Assembly: GCF_000292915.1 (NCBI RefSeq)
Contig: NC_018514.1
Coordinates: 186,001 to 250,000, forward strand
Source: Burkholderia cepacia GG4
GTDB taxonomy: Bacteria > Pseudomonadota > Gammaproteobacteria > Burkholderiales > Burkholderiaceae
Direction of reading: 5' to 3'
DNA: 64,000 nucleotides
Shown: positions 1 through 8,843 of the stretch, piece by piece
How positions within the stretch are numbered: position 1 is the stretch's first letter
Layout of the letters: each line of letters begins with the position of its first letter
Position numbers and translations under genes: made by a program
Notes under the pieces: generated by a model
Databases searched by the model: none
Seen by the model: the letters and a program-made list of their open reading frames with translations, nothing else
What the model was told of the DNA's origin: nothing

Positions 1-1089
1 TTCGCGGTCGTGCTGCTGGCCGCGCTCGTCTGGGGCGCGTTCTGGCTGCTGCGCGACCGCTATGATGAGGACACCGACGACGCGTACGTCGCGGGCAGCA
101 TCGTGCAGGTCGCAGCGCAGATCCCGGGCGCCGTGACCGACGTGCTGGTCGCCGACACGCAGGCCGTGCGCGCCGGGCAGACGCTCGTGCGGCTTGATGA
201 TACGGAAGCCTCCGTGGCGTTCGCGCAGGCGAAGGCGCAGCTCGTGCAGGCCGTGCGGCAGGTCGCGAACGCGAAGATCTCGAACACGATGTACGTCGAA
301 GCCGTGAACGCGCGCCAGGCCGACCTGTCGCTCGCGCAGCGTGCGCTTGCCGCGCGCTCGGGCGCATCGGTCGAGATCGTCGCGCCGGAGGAACTGGCGC
401 GCGCCCGCGCGGCGGTCGCCGGTGCCCAGGCGAACCTCGCGGCCGCGCAGGCGCAGCTCGAAGCGGCGCGCGCGCTCGGCAGCAAGCTGCCCGTCGACGA
501 GAGCCCGGCGGTCGTGCAGGCGGCTGCGCAGTTCAAGCTCGCATACCGGAACCTTAAGCGCACGACGATCGTCGCGCCGGTCGACGGTACGATCGGCCAG
601 CGTTCGGTGCAGGCCGGCCAGCAGGTCGGTCCGGGCGTGCCGCTGATGTCGATCGTGCAGCTGAACCGGCTGTGGATCGAGGCGAATTTCAAGGAAGGGC
701 AGATTCGCCACATGCGCGTCGGCCAGCCGGTCGACGTCGTGTCCGACCTGTACGGGTCGCGCGTCATCTATCGCGGCCGCGTGCAAGGTTTCTCCGCGGG
801 CACCGGCAGTGCGTTCTCGATGCTGCCGTCGCAGAACGCGGCCGGCAACTGGATCAAGGTGGTGCAGCGCGTGCCGGTCGTGATCGCGATCGATCCCCGC
901 GATCTGGCCGCGCATCCGCTGCGGGTCGGGTTGTCGATGCGCGCGACGGTCGACACGCACAACCGCGACGGCCACGCGCTCGACAGCGAGCCGCCGACCC
1001 CGGCCGTCAGCACGCGCATGCATGATGGCGTCGCGAGCGACGCCGAGGCTGCCGCCGCCGCGATTGTCCGCGAGAATCAGGGCGGGTAA
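1..1089 (+). CDS. HlyD/EmrA-family efflux membrane fusion protein (5' partial)
   Basis: Periplasmic adaptor of a drug or acid efflux pump, linking an inner-membrane MFS or RND pump to an outer-membrane channel. The frame is open at base 1, so the true start lies left of the window. The first visible residues are the end of a membrane anchor, followed by the D-T-D-D-A-Y-V segment typical of EmrA/AaeA proteins. An Ala/Gln-rich helical hairpin covers about residues 55-180, then a lipoyl/beta-barrel part carrying I-V-A-P-V-D-G-T-I-G. The C-terminal tail after about residue 320 is Ala-rich and probably disordered. The pump gene is not in the window, so the substrate is unknown. Confidence 0.88.
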   Translation, partial: FAVVLLAALVWGAFWLLRDRYDEDTDDAYVAGSIVQVAAQIPGAVTDVLVADTQAVRAGQTLVRLDDTEASVAFAQAKAQLVQAVRQVANAKISNTMYVEAVNARQADLSLAQRALAARSGASVEIVAPEELARARAAVAGAQANLAAAQAQLEAARALGSKLPVDESPAVVQAAAQFKLAYRNLKRTTIVAPVDGTIGQRSVQAGQQVGPGVPLMSIVQLNRLWIEANFKEGQIRHMRVGQPVDVVSDLYGSRVIYRGRVQGFSAGTGSAFSMLPSQNAAGNWIKVVQRVPVVIAIDPRDLAAHPLRVGLSMRATVDTHNRDGHALDSEPPTPAVSTRMHDGVASDAEAAAAAIVRENQGG

Positions 1090-1123
1090 CGGGGGGGCAA
1101 GCGGCCGGTCCAGGCGGCCGGAC

Positions 1124-1344
1124 CAAGCAGCGGGCTCAAGCAGCGGGCTCAAGCAGCGGGCTCAAGCAGCGGGCCCAAGCAGCGGGCCCAAGCAGCGGGC
1201 CCAAGCAGCGGGCCCAAGCAGCGGGCTCAAGCAGCAGGCCCAAGCAGCAAGCCCAAGCAGCGGGCCCAAGCAGCAGGCCCAAGCAGCAAGCCCAAGCAGC
1301 AGGCCCAAGCAGCAGGCCCAAGCAGCAGGCCCAAGCAGCGAGGC
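1124..1344. repeat. 13-bp tandem repeat, about 17 units
   Basis: Head-to-tail copies of the unit CAAGCAGCGGGCC (variants ...GGGCT, ...CAGGCC, ...CAAGCC) start at 1124 and recur every 13 bases to about 1344, the last copy degenerate. The array sits between the efflux adaptor stop and fdhA. Long open frames run through it on both strands, but the encoded proteins are only a repeated 13-residue pattern and the real fdhA start lies further right, so I treat it as non-coding. The near-perfect units suggest a variable-number repeat prone to slippage. Confidence 0.9.
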
Positions 1345-1445
1345 GGGCCGGTCGCGCCGATCGACCGTGCCCCGGGGCCGCGCGTCCCGCCTTCCATCTC
1401 GCGCGTATCGGCCGTCTACTGCCCCGACTTTCGTGTTTCCGCCAT

Positions 1446-1488
1446 CGATGTCGGCACCGATCAAACGCATGTCGGGTTTGCGACATCG
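1446..1488. promoter_or_regulatory. Candidate operator upstream of fdhA
   Basis: ATGTCGG occurs twice in the same orientation, at 1448-1454 and 1469-1475, exactly 21 bases (two helical turns) apart. The second copy is also the left arm of an inverted repeat, ATGTCG-N6-CGACAT at 1469-1486. Direct repeats at this spacing are typical of AraC-family activators, and a GbdR-like AraC protein is encoded in this window. The link to that protein is inference. Confidence 0.4.
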
Positions 1489-1588
1489 GCGCCCCCGCCT
1501 CCGGGACTACTCTCGAACAGCACGTTGCGAGTGCGCCGCATCCGCCGGCGCGCAGCGGCGCCATCCAACGAGACATGGAGACAATACG

Positions 1589-2785
1589 ATGAGCAGCAAT
1601 CGAGGTGTCGTCTATCTTGGGCCGGGCCAGGTCGAAGTCCAGAAGATCGATTATCCGAAGATGGTCGATCCGACCGGCCGCGCGATCGGCCACGGCGTGA
1701 TCCTGAAAGTGGTCAGCACGAACATCTGCGGTTCCGACCAGCACATGGTGCGCGGCCGCACGACTGCCCCCGTCGGCCTCGTGCTCGGTCACGAGATCAC
1801 GGGCGAAGTGGTCGAAGTGGGCCGCGACGTCGAGACGCTGAAGATCGGCGATCTCGTGTCGGTGCCGTTCAACGTCGCGTGCGGTCGTTGCGCGATGTGC
1901 AAGGACACCCATACGGGCGTGTGCCTGAACGTGAACCCGTCGCGTGCCGGCGGCGCATACGGCTACGTCGACATGGGCGGCTGGATCGGCGGCCAGGCCG
2001 AGTACGTGCTCGTGCCGTACGCCGACTTCAACCTGCTGAAATTCCCGGACCGCGACCAGGCGATGGCGAAGATCCGCGACCTGACCTGCCTGTCCGACAT
2101 TCTGCCGACCGGGTATCACGGCGCGGTGAGCGCGGGCGTGAAGCCGGGCTCGACGGTCTACATCGCGGGCGCGGGCCCGGTCGGGATGGCCGCGGCCGCA
2201 TCGGCGCGCCTGCTCGGCGCGGCGGTGACGATCGTCGGCGACATGAACGCGGAACGCCTCGCACACGCGCGGGCGATGGGCTTCGAGACGGTCGACCTGT
2301 CGAAGGACGCGTCGCTCGGCGAGCAGATCGAGCAGATCCTCGGCGTGCCGGAGATCGACTGCGCGGTCGACTGCGTCGGCTTCGAGGCGCACGGCCACGG
2401 ATCGTCGGGCCATTCCGAGGAAGCGCCCGCGACGGTGCTGAACTCGCTGATGGAAATCACGCGGCCGGCCGGCGCGATCGGCATCCCGGGCCTGTACGTG
2501 ACGGACGATCCGGGCGCGAAGGACAAGGCCGCGCAGCACGGCAGCCTGAGCATTCGCTTCGGCCTCGGCTGGGCGAAGTCGCATTCGTTCTTCACGGGTC
2601 AGACGCCGGTGCTGAAGTACAACCGCAACCTGATGCAGGCGATCCTGTTCGACCGTCTGCCGATCGCGAAGATCGTCAACGTCGAGGTGATCTCGCTCGA
2701 CCAGGCGCCGGAAGGCTACAAGAAGTTCGACGGCGGCGCGCCGCGCAAATTCGTGATCGATCCGCACGGTTTGCTGGCAGCCTGA
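1589..2785 (+). CDS. fdhA: Glutathione-independent formaldehyde dehydrogenase
   Basis: Zinc- and NAD-dependent medium-chain dehydrogenase of 398 residues, the usual length of Pseudomonas FdhA, oxidising formaldehyde to formate in the cytoplasm. Catalytic-zinc motif C-G-S-D-Q-H is followed by G-H-E; the structural-zinc lobe C-G-R-C-A-M-C...C comes next, and the NAD motif G-A-G-P-V-G-M lies mid-protein. The frame stays open upstream through the 13-bp repeat, but the ATG at 1589 gives the family N-terminus (MSSNRGVVYLGPGQVEV) and has GGAG a few bases upstream. Formaldehyde is released by the GbcAB and DgcAB demethylations encoded nearby, so it probably serves betaine catabolism. Confidence 0.95.
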   Translation: MSSNRGVVYLGPGQVEVQKIDYPKMVDPTGRAIGHGVILKVVSTNICGSDQHMVRGRTTAPVGLVLGHEITGEVVEVGRDVETLKIGDLVSVPFNVACGRCAMCKDTHTGVCLNVNPSRAGGAYGYVDMGGWIGGQAEYVLVPYADFNLLKFPDRDQAMAKIRDLTCLSDILPTGYHGAVSAGVKPGSTVYIAGAGPVGMAAAASARLLGAAVTIVGDMNAERLAHARAMGFETVDLSKDASLGEQIEQILGVPEIDCAVDCVGFEAHGHGSSGHSEEAPATVLNSLMEITRPAGAIGIPGLYVTDDPGAKDKAAQHGSLSIRFGLGWAKSHSFFTGQTPVLKYNRNLMQAILFDRLPIAKIVNVEVISLDQAPEGYKKFDGGAPRKFVIDPHGLLAA

Positions 2786-2807
2786 CGCACGAACCGCGGG
2801 CATGAGG

Positions 2808-2839
2808 CGGGCGGCACCGGAGACGGTGCCGCCCGTTTT
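2808..2839 (+). terminator. Rho-independent terminator after fdhA
   Basis: A 12-bp GC-rich stem (CGGGCGGCACCG at 2808-2819 pairing with 2824-2835) with a GAGA loop, followed by TTTT, 23 bases past the fdhA stop. Confidence 0.85.
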
Positions 2840-2968
2840 CGCTGTGGGCGGGACGCAGCGGCTTCGTCGCCGCCCACGCTGGCGAACCCCGATCGCTGCG
2901 GTGCGCAATTGCTGCGATAATCATCGCCCGTTCCCGACCCTCTATCGCCGTCCGGCGGCGACTCACGG

Positions 2969-3883
2969 ATGGCCAAGTCACTCCCCCTCGCCGCGCTGCA
3001 CACGTTCGTCGAAGTGGCGCGATGCGGCAGCATGAAGCAGGCTGCCGACCTGCTCTGCATTTCGCCGGGCGCCGTCAGCCAGCATGTCCGCAATCTCGAG
3101 GATCGCCTCGCCGTGCGCCTGTTCGAGCGTACCGGCCGCGAGCTCGAGCTGACCGGTACGGGCCGCGCGCTGTTCGACCAGCTTGCCGGCGGGTTCACCG
3201 AGATCGAAGCCGCATGGTCGAACGTGCACGGTGCGAACCGGCGCATCGTCCGCCTCGCGGTGACGACCACCGCGTCCTTCGCGAACACCTGGCTCGTGCA
3301 GCGCCTCGGTTCGTTCAGTGCCGAATACCCTGAAATCGAGATCACCGTCGAGACCCGTGCGCAACTGGTCGACTTGCGGCGCGACTACGTCGACGTCGCG
3401 ATCCGGCACGGCTTGGGCCATTACCCGGGGCACGCGTCGTTCCGCATCTGGACGCCCGAGCTGTGGCCGGTCTGCAGCCCGCGCCTGCTCGATCCGGCCC
3501 GTCCGGTCGCGACGCCGGCCGATTGCCTGTCGTATCCGCTGCTGCAGGACGCGGACCGCGCCGACTGGGTGCTGTGGCTGCGCGCGCAGGGGATCGAGGA
3601 TGCGCGTGCGCCGCGCGGCGCGAGCTTCAGCGAGGATGCGTTGCTGATCAAGGCCGCGGCGGCCGGGCAGGGCATCGCGCTGGTTCGCGACATCTACGCA
3701 CGCGACGAAGTCGCGGCCGGGCGGCTGGTGCGCGTGCTGGCGCACCCCTGGCCGACCGAGCTGTCCTATTACGTCGTGTGCAGCGAAACGCGCCGTGACG
3801 AGTGGAAGATCGCGGCGTTCCGTGACTGGCTCGCGCGCGAGATCGGCGGCGACGGCGACGACCCACGCGACCTATTGGCGTGA
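2969..3883 (+). CDS. LysR-family regulator, GcvA-like
   Basis: A 304-residue LysR-type transcriptional regulator. The N-terminal helix-turn-helix (about residues 5-65) reads ...G-S-M-K-Q-A-A-D-L-L...A-V-S-Q-H-V-R-N-L-E, then a periplasmic-binding-like effector domain. The L-P-L-A-A-L-H-T-F start and overall sequence resemble the GcvA/amino-acid branch. Its last 12 bases overlap the end of the convergent EamA permease gene at 3872. It may control that permease or fdhA on its left; the sequence does not decide. Confidence 0.88.
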   Translation: MAKSLPLAALHTFVEVARCGSMKQAADLLCISPGAVSQHVRNLEDRLAVRLFERTGRELELTGTGRALFDQLAGGFTEIEAAWSNVHGANRRIVRLAVTTTASFANTWLVQRLGSFSAEYPEIEITVETRAQLVDLRRDYVDVAIRHGLGHYPGHASFRIWTPELWPVCSPRLLDPARPVATPADCLSYPLLQDADRADWVLWLRAQGIEDARAPRGASFSEDALLIKAAAAGQGIALVRDIYARDEVAAGRLVRVLAHPWPTELSYYVVCSETRRDEWKIAAFRDWLAREIGGDGDDPRDLLA

Positions 3884-4759
3884 CCCGCGCACGGCACCGG
3901 TCGCGAATCCCTTGAGCTTGCCGGTCGCGAGCGCCGTGCCGAGCAGGATGATCGCGCACCCGGCGACCGTCTGCACGGTAATCGTTTCGTGCAGGAAGAT
4001 CGCGCCCCACACCACGCCGAAGATCGGAATCAGGAACGTGACCGACGCCGCGTATTGCGCGCCGGCGTTGCGGATCAGCCCGAAATACAGCAGGTACGCG
4101 ACGGCCGTGCAGATCGCGCCGAGCAGGATCACGGCGATCCACGCGGACGCGTGAACGGGGGTTTGCGGCCACATCGGCGCGGCCAGCGGGACAAGCACGA
4201 GTGCCGCGAACAACTGACTGCCGAACGCCGACACGAACGGCCGGACGTTCGCCAGCTTGCGCTTCGAATAGTGCGCGGCGAACCCGTACGACAGCGTCGC
4301 GAGCATCGCGGCGGCGATTGCGCGCGGTGCGCCCGGCGTGCCGGCGCCGATCGCCGAACCCGCGAGCACGACGACGCCGGCGAAGCCCACTGCCAGGCCG
4401 AGCGTTTGCGGCTTCGTCAGCGGCGTGCGCAGCCACAGGTAGGCGACGAGCGCGGTCCATAGCGGGGTCGTCGCGTTCAGGATCGAATCGGTGCCGGCCG
4501 ACACGAACAGCGCCGCATAGGTCAGCAGGCAAAACGGCAGGGCCGAGTTGAAGATGCCGACGACGAACAGCGGTACCGCATGCATGCGGAATTCGCGTCG
4601 CGCGTCCGCGCCGCGCAGCACCGGCAACAGCAGCACGGCCGCGATCGCGACGCGCAGCGCGATCAGCGGGATCGCGCCGAATTCCGGCGCGCCCATGCGC
4701 ATGAACAGAAAGGACGCGCCCCAAATTGCCGCGAGGGTCACGAGTTGCAGTGCATTCAT
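3872..4759 (-). CDS. EamA/DMT-superfamily permease
   Basis: A 295-residue inner-membrane protein of the drug/metabolite transporter superfamily with two tandem EamA domains and about ten hydrophobic segments. It begins M-N-A-L-Q-L-V-T-L-A-A-I-W-G-A-S-F-L-F, the usual N-terminal helix with the W-G-x-x-F motif. The second repeat carries W-x-A-I-F-L-H-E near residues 250-256. Such proteins export amino acids or metabolites, but the substrate cannot be read from sequence. The gene converges on the LysR gene with a 12-base overlap. Confidence 0.88.
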   Translation of the reverse strand: MNALQLVTLAAIWGASFLFMRMGAPEFGAIPLIALRVAIAAVLLLPVLRGADARREFRMHAVPLFVVGIFNSALPFCLLTYAALFVSAGTDSILNATTPLWTALVAYLWLRTPLTKPQTLGLAVGFAGVVVLAGSAIGAGTPGAPRAIAAAMLATLSYGFAAHYSKRKLANVRPFVSAFGSQLFAALVLVPLAAPMWPQTPVHASAWIAVILLGAICTAVAYLLYFGLIRNAGAQYAASVTFLIPIFGVVWGAIFLHETITVQTVAGCAIILLGTALATGKLKGFATGAVRGSRQ

Positions 4760-4872
4760 GGACGGACTCCGTTCCGTGGGTGGGGCAACCCATTGAACGT
4801 CATCCGCCCGCCGCGACGCAAACCCGATTTTGTGAGTGCCGGTTTAGAAAATTGAATCGTCGCGCCGCGCGC

Positions 4873-5664
4873 TCAGTGTCCGCGATAGAGCTCGGCCGTG
4901 TGAGCCCCGCTCGCCACGGCGCGGCGACCGTGACGCATGTGCACGCTCACGCGGCGGATCGCATGCGTGCGCCGGGCCGCGACACCGCCTTTCCAGTCGG
5001 CGACGCGAATGCCGCCGCGCGCGCTGCCCGGCTCGCGCAGCGGCGGTGCGTGGTGCGCGACCGTCGTGGCCGCTCGTCCGGTTCGTCCGGTTATATGTCG
5101 ACGTGTGTCCGCATCGCCTGATTGATCGGCGTCGCTCGGCCGGTCGGCGTTGGCGAGCCGCTCAGTGTCGACCGGCGCGTGATCGGCTGGATGAAACGCA
5201 TAGGCGGGCGCGGGCACGACCGGCAAGGTCGGCGTGTCGGCCGCCACCGGGGCTGGCGTACCCTGTCCGCGACAGACGGGATTCGCCTGGCACATCCGGT
5301 CGAACGTTACATAGCCGCCGACCAGCAACACGAGGGTCAGGATGCTCAGCAGGGGCGCGCTCGACGCGCTCGGCTGCCGGACCGCCGCGCTGCGCGCCGC
5401 GGCCGCGACGCGTGACGACCACGTGGGTTGCGCATCGTGCGGGGGCGTGGCCTGCGCGGCATGCGCATCGTCGCTCCGTTCACGCAGCGGCGCGAACGGC
5501 CAGTTCCCCAGTCCGCAGACGGGGCACTGCTCGCTGGCGCGGAATGCCATGAAGCCGCACTGCCGGCAGCACAGGCCGACGGCATCGCGTGGCTCGGCAC
5601 GCAGGTTCAGTGCGCCGCGCAGTGTGTCGCGCGCGCGGACTTTCCGGTTGGGCAGGACTTGCAT
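4873..5664 (-). CDS. Zinc-ribbon single-pass membrane protein, unknown function
   Basis: A 263-residue protein I do not recognise. A zinc ribbon lies near residues 32-48 (C-R-Q-C-G-F...C-P-V-C-G). A linker leads to one hydrophobic segment around residues 95-115 (LLSILTLVLLVGGYVTF), and the Ala/His/Asp-rich tail looks disordered. The start chosen is the ATG at 5664, because the longer open frame upstream is the shadow of the MocR gene. It begins 8 bases after the MocR stop, so the two are probably co-transcribed. Orientation is probably zinc ribbon inside, tail in the periplasm. Confidence 0.6.
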   Translation of the reverse strand: MQVLPNRKVRARDTLRGALNLRAEPRDAVGLCCRQCGFMAFRASEQCPVCGLGNWPFAPLRERSDDAHAAQATPPHDAQPTWSSRVAAAARSAAVRQPSASSAPLLSILTLVLLVGGYVTFDRMCQANPVCRGQGTPAPVAADTPTLPVVPAPAYAFHPADHAPVDTERLANADRPSDADQSGDADTRRHITGRTGRAATTVAHHAPPLREPGSARGGIRVADWKGGVAARRTHAIRRVSVHMRHGRRAVASGAHTAELYRGH

Positions 5665-5672
5665 GGTCGTTG

Positions 5673-7094
5673 CTACCTCGTCTGTCGTTGCCGCCCCGCG
5701 AGTTTCCCGATGGTCTGCATCGCGTCCTCGACGGCAGGGGTCCACGGCCGGCCATAGTTCAGTCGGACGTAGCGTTGAAAGGCGCCCGTCATGGAAAAGA
5801 TCGGTCCGGGCGCGAGGCTGACGCCGTTTTCCATCGCGTCGCCGAACAACTGCATCGCATCCACGTGCGGCGGCAATTCGATCCACAGGAAATACCCGCC
5901 GCGCGGGACAAACACCTCCGTGTCGGGCGGAAAGTATGCGCGGACGGCCGCCAGCATCTGCGCCTGGTGCGCGGCCAGGTTGCGCCGCAGCCTGCGCAGG
6001 AAGCGGTCGTATGCGCCGTTGCGCAGGTAGCTGGAGACGGCCATCTGCGCAGGCACGTCGGCCGCCGGCGCGCTCGCGTTTTTCGCCTGGCTGATCTGCT
6101 TCACATAGCGTCCGGCCGCGACCCAGCCGACCCGGAATCCGGGGGCGAGGCATTTGGAGAACGAACTGCAATGCAGCACGAGTCCGCTTTCGTCGTACAG
6201 CTTCGCGGGGCGCGTGGGCGTCGAGCCGAAATGCAGTTCGCCGAACACGTCGTCCTCGATCAGCGGCACGCGATGCGACGCGAGCAGGTCGATCAGCGCG
6301 CGCTTGCGCTCGTCCGGCAGCGTCGCGCCGGTCGGGTTGTGGAACGAGGTCATGAACCAGCACGCGCGCACCGGATGCGTGTCGAGCGCGTCGGCGAGCG
6401 CATCGAGATCGAGGCCGGTGCGCGGATCCACCGGAATTTCGATGGCCTTCAGATGCAGCCGCTGCACGGCCTCCAGCACCGCGTGGTAGGCCGGACGTTC
6501 GATCGCGACGATGTCGCCGGGGCGCGTGAGCGCCTGCAGGCTCAACGTCAGCGCTTCGGCCGCGCCGGTCGTGATGACGATCTCTTCCATCGGCAATGAC
6601 GCGCCCGCGTTCAGGTAGCGCAACGCAATCTGGCGGCGCAGCGCTTCGTGGCCGGGCGGCAGTCCGGCCAGCAGTTTCGCGCGGTCCATGTTGCGGGCCG
6701 CCGACGCCGCAGACCGCCACAGGCTGCTCATCGGAAACAGCGAATAGCTGGCGAACGCGGACCCCAGCGGCACGATGTCGTCGCACTTGAGCGAGTCGAG
6801 CAAGCGGAACAGCACATCATCGTCACCGGTATGCGACGCAGCGGGTTTGCGCGGTGTGTCGTGACCCGCGCGCACGCGCTTGTCATCGAGGTTCGAAACG
6901 AAATATCCGGAACGCGCACGCGCGGTGATCAGACCCTCGCTTTCAAGTGCGTAGTACGCACGAAACACGGTGGAAGGACTTACACGGTAAGCGCGGCACG
7001 CTGCGCGCACGGTCGGGATGCGCGCGCCGGCCCCGAGGTCGCCACGCCGGATCGCGTCGCCAATCGTCTGTGCGAGCGCCGCATATCGCTTCAT
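5673..7094 (-). CDS. MocR-family regulator (GntR HTH plus class I aminotransferase domain)
   Basis: A 473-residue fusion of an N-terminal winged helix (about residues 1-70, with V-S-P-S-T-V-F-R-A-Y-Y-A-L-E) and a PLP-dependent aminotransferase-like domain. The PLP lysine is in S-F-S-K-C-L-A-P-G-F-R-V-G-W, and N-P-T-G is present. MocR proteins sense PLP-linked metabolites and act as activators or repressors. The open frame extends 17 codons further upstream, but the ATG at 7094 starts at the usual MKRYAALAQTIGDAIRRG. Downstream partner is the zinc-ribbon gene; no vitamin B6 or GABA genes are adjacent. Confidence 0.9.
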   Translation of the reverse strand: MKRYAALAQTIGDAIRRGDLGAGARIPTVRAACRAYRVSPSTVFRAYYALESEGLITARARSGYFVSNLDDKRVRAGHDTPRKPAASHTGDDDVLFRLLDSLKCDDIVPLGSAFASYSLFPMSSLWRSAASAARNMDRAKLLAGLPPGHEALRRQIALRYLNAGASLPMEEIVITTGAAEALTLSLQALTRPGDIVAIERPAYHAVLEAVQRLHLKAIEIPVDPRTGLDLDALADALDTHPVRACWFMTSFHNPTGATLPDERKRALIDLLASHRVPLIEDDVFGELHFGSTPTRPAKLYDESGLVLHCSSFSKCLAPGFRVGWVAAGRYVKQISQAKNASAPAADVPAQMAVSSYLRNGAYDRFLRRLRRNLAAHQAQMLAAVRAYFPPDTEVFVPRGGYFLWIELPPHVDAMQLFGDAMENGVSLAPGPIFSMTGAFQRYVRLNYGRPWTPAVEDAMQTIGKLAGRQRQTR

Positions 7095-7346
7095 GCCTGC
7101 CCTCCGGCCGACCGCGGCCGTCGTGAAAAAAGAGTAGCACGACATCTGCCGCGTTCAATCCCGCCCTCAATCGCTGATCCGCATGTCGCTGATCCGCTTG
7201 TTTTCGAATCAGTTTGATCCTTTTCTTCAGACGAGCGAACGGGCATTCTTCGCAAGCTTTATTCCCGATGCCTGATCGATCCGGCGTTCACGCTGCCAGA
7301 TGGCGGCTACGTGCCCCCGTGCACCGAGCGCAGGACCTTGTCTGCA

Positions 7347-8789
7347 ATGTCCCTACCTAACCCGGAAGCAACCAGCGTGAAATCGAAGTTCCTCGTCGCC
7401 GGCCTCCTGGCCGGCATCGCCCTCGACCTGTTCAGCGGCGCCGCCGCAGCAGCCTGCATCAGCAATCCCCCGACGCAGTCCAACGCGTCGTTTCCCGCCG
7501 CACTGACCGGCAAGCTCGTCTACCACAGCTACGTCAATTACGGCGACGGCACGAGCCAGCTGTTCCTGTACGACTTTTCCGCCCATACGCTCACGCAACT
7601 GAGCAAGAGCAGCTGGGGCATCACCGATCCGATGAACGGCGTGTTCAGCCCGGACGGCAAGTGGCTCGCGTTCATGGGTATCAGCAACGGCGCCTGGAAC
7701 GTGTTCATGCTGCAACTCGGCGCCGGCACGCCGCCCGTCAACCTGACGAACAGCACCGGCGCGACGCGTAACGAGGATCCGAAATTCAGCGCGGACGGCA
7801 AGACGCTCGTGTTCAAGCAGAACGGTGACGTGAAGCAGGCCACGCTGTCGTACACGAGCGCAGGCCCGGTGTTCACGTCGGTCGTGAGCCTGACGAACGC
7901 ACCGGCCGGCGCCGAATACTCGATGCCGTTCCTCGCGCCGGACGCGAGCGCCGTGTACTACGCGACGGGCACCGGCGCGAACATGGGGCTGATGAAGCGC
8001 ACGATTGCGACCGGCGTGACCGCCACGTTCGATCATCCGGCCGGGCTGCAGACCTACTATCCGATCGTGCGCGGCGACGGCATGGTGTTCTACGCGCGCT
8101 GGAAGGACACCGGCGGCGCCGACCAGATCTACACGAAGACGGCGGACCCGGCATCGACGCCGAACGCGCTGCCGATCAACGACTGCGTGAGCAACAACTC
8201 GGACCCGGCGCCGGTGAGCGGCACGAACTACGTGTTCTTCTCGTCGACGACGGCGGGCGGCTACCAGCTCTACGTCGGCGACGTGACGACCGGCCAGCGC
8301 TGGAGCCTGTCGCAGTTCGGCGTGAATGCGGACACGACCAAGGCGAAGCTCGGCTCGAGCTACTACGGCGGCCCGGCCGCCGCGCAGCCGACGCTGCTGT
8401 CGCAGGGGCACCCGGCTGCTGCCTCGGCAAGCTACAACGCGTCGCTGACGCCGGACAAGGCGTTCGATGGCAACACGACGAGCACGCGCTGGGATTCTCC
8501 GGAAGGTGCCGGCGTCGATCCGCAATGGATCTCTGTCGATCTCGGCGCGGTGAAGAAGATCAGCAGCGTCGATCTCTACTGGGATGCGGGCGCGCTCGTC
8601 TACCAGATCCAGACGTCGAACGACAACGCGAACTGGACGACGGTCTACTCGACGAACAACGGCGTGTCGTATGGCCACGTGACGCTGCCAAACCTCAACG
8701 CGCAGGGTCGCTACGTGCGGATGCTCGGCACCAAGCGGGCGACGCAGTGGGGTTACTCGCTCGACGAAATGCAGGTGTGGGGATCGTAA
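7347..8789 (+). CDS. Secreted PD40/TolB-like beta-propeller protein with F5/8 type C domain
   Basis: A 480-residue exported protein. Residues about 12-36 form a signal peptide or anchor ending in A-A-A-A-A-C. Residues about 50-340 contain TolB/PD40-type propeller repeats (F-S-P-D-G-K-W-L-A-F, F-S-A-D-G-K-T-L-V-F, F-L-A-P-D-A-S-A-V-Y-Y). From about residue 355 there is a discoidin/CBM32 domain (A-F-D-G-N-T-T-S-T-R-W-D-S ... W-I-S-V-D-L-G), which commonly binds carbohydrate. Probably a surface or periplasmic glycan-binding protein. A GTG start at 7311 is possible, but the ATG at 7347 fits a signal peptide better. Confidence 0.82.
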   Translation: MSLPNPEATSVKSKFLVAGLLAGIALDLFSGAAAAACISNPPTQSNASFPAALTGKLVYHSYVNYGDGTSQLFLYDFSAHTLTQLSKSSWGITDPMNGVFSPDGKWLAFMGISNGAWNVFMLQLGAGTPPVNLTNSTGATRNEDPKFSADGKTLVFKQNGDVKQATLSYTSAGPVFTSVVSLTNAPAGAEYSMPFLAPDASAVYYATGTGANMGLMKRTIATGVTATFDHPAGLQTYYPIVRGDGMVFYARWKDTGGADQIYTKTADPASTPNALPINDCVSNNSDPAPVSGTNYVFFSSTTAGGYQLYVGDVTTGQRWSLSQFGVNADTTKAKLGSSYYGGPAAAQPTLLSQGHPAAASASYNASLTPDKAFDGNTTSTRWDSPEGAGVDPQWISVDLGAVKKISSVDLYWDAGALVYQIQTSNDNANWTTVYSTNNGVSYGHVTLPNLNAQGRYVRMLGTKRATQWGYSLDEMQVWGS

Positions 8790-8801
8790 GCGCAAACGAA
8801 A

Positions 8802-8826
8802 AGCGGCCTTGAAGGCCGCTTTTTTT
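8802..8826 (+). terminator. Rho-independent terminator
   Basis: Stem AGCGGCCT / AGGCCGCT followed by seven T, 12 bases after the propeller gene. An AAAA run on the left side means it could also serve the convergent AraC gene. Confidence 0.9.
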
Positions 8827-8843
8827 ATCGCACTGCGCGCGCG

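Noticed and set aside
1022..1588. Long N-terminal extension of fdhA running through the 13-bp repeat
   Set aside because: The residues are a repeated Gln/Ala/Ser pattern with no domain; fdhA has a normal family N-terminus and ribosome-binding site at 1589.
1136..2908. Open frame of 590 codons on the minus strand opposite fdhA
   Set aside because: Arg/Ala/His-rich composition typical of an antisense shadow in high-GC DNA, and it runs through the tandem repeat.
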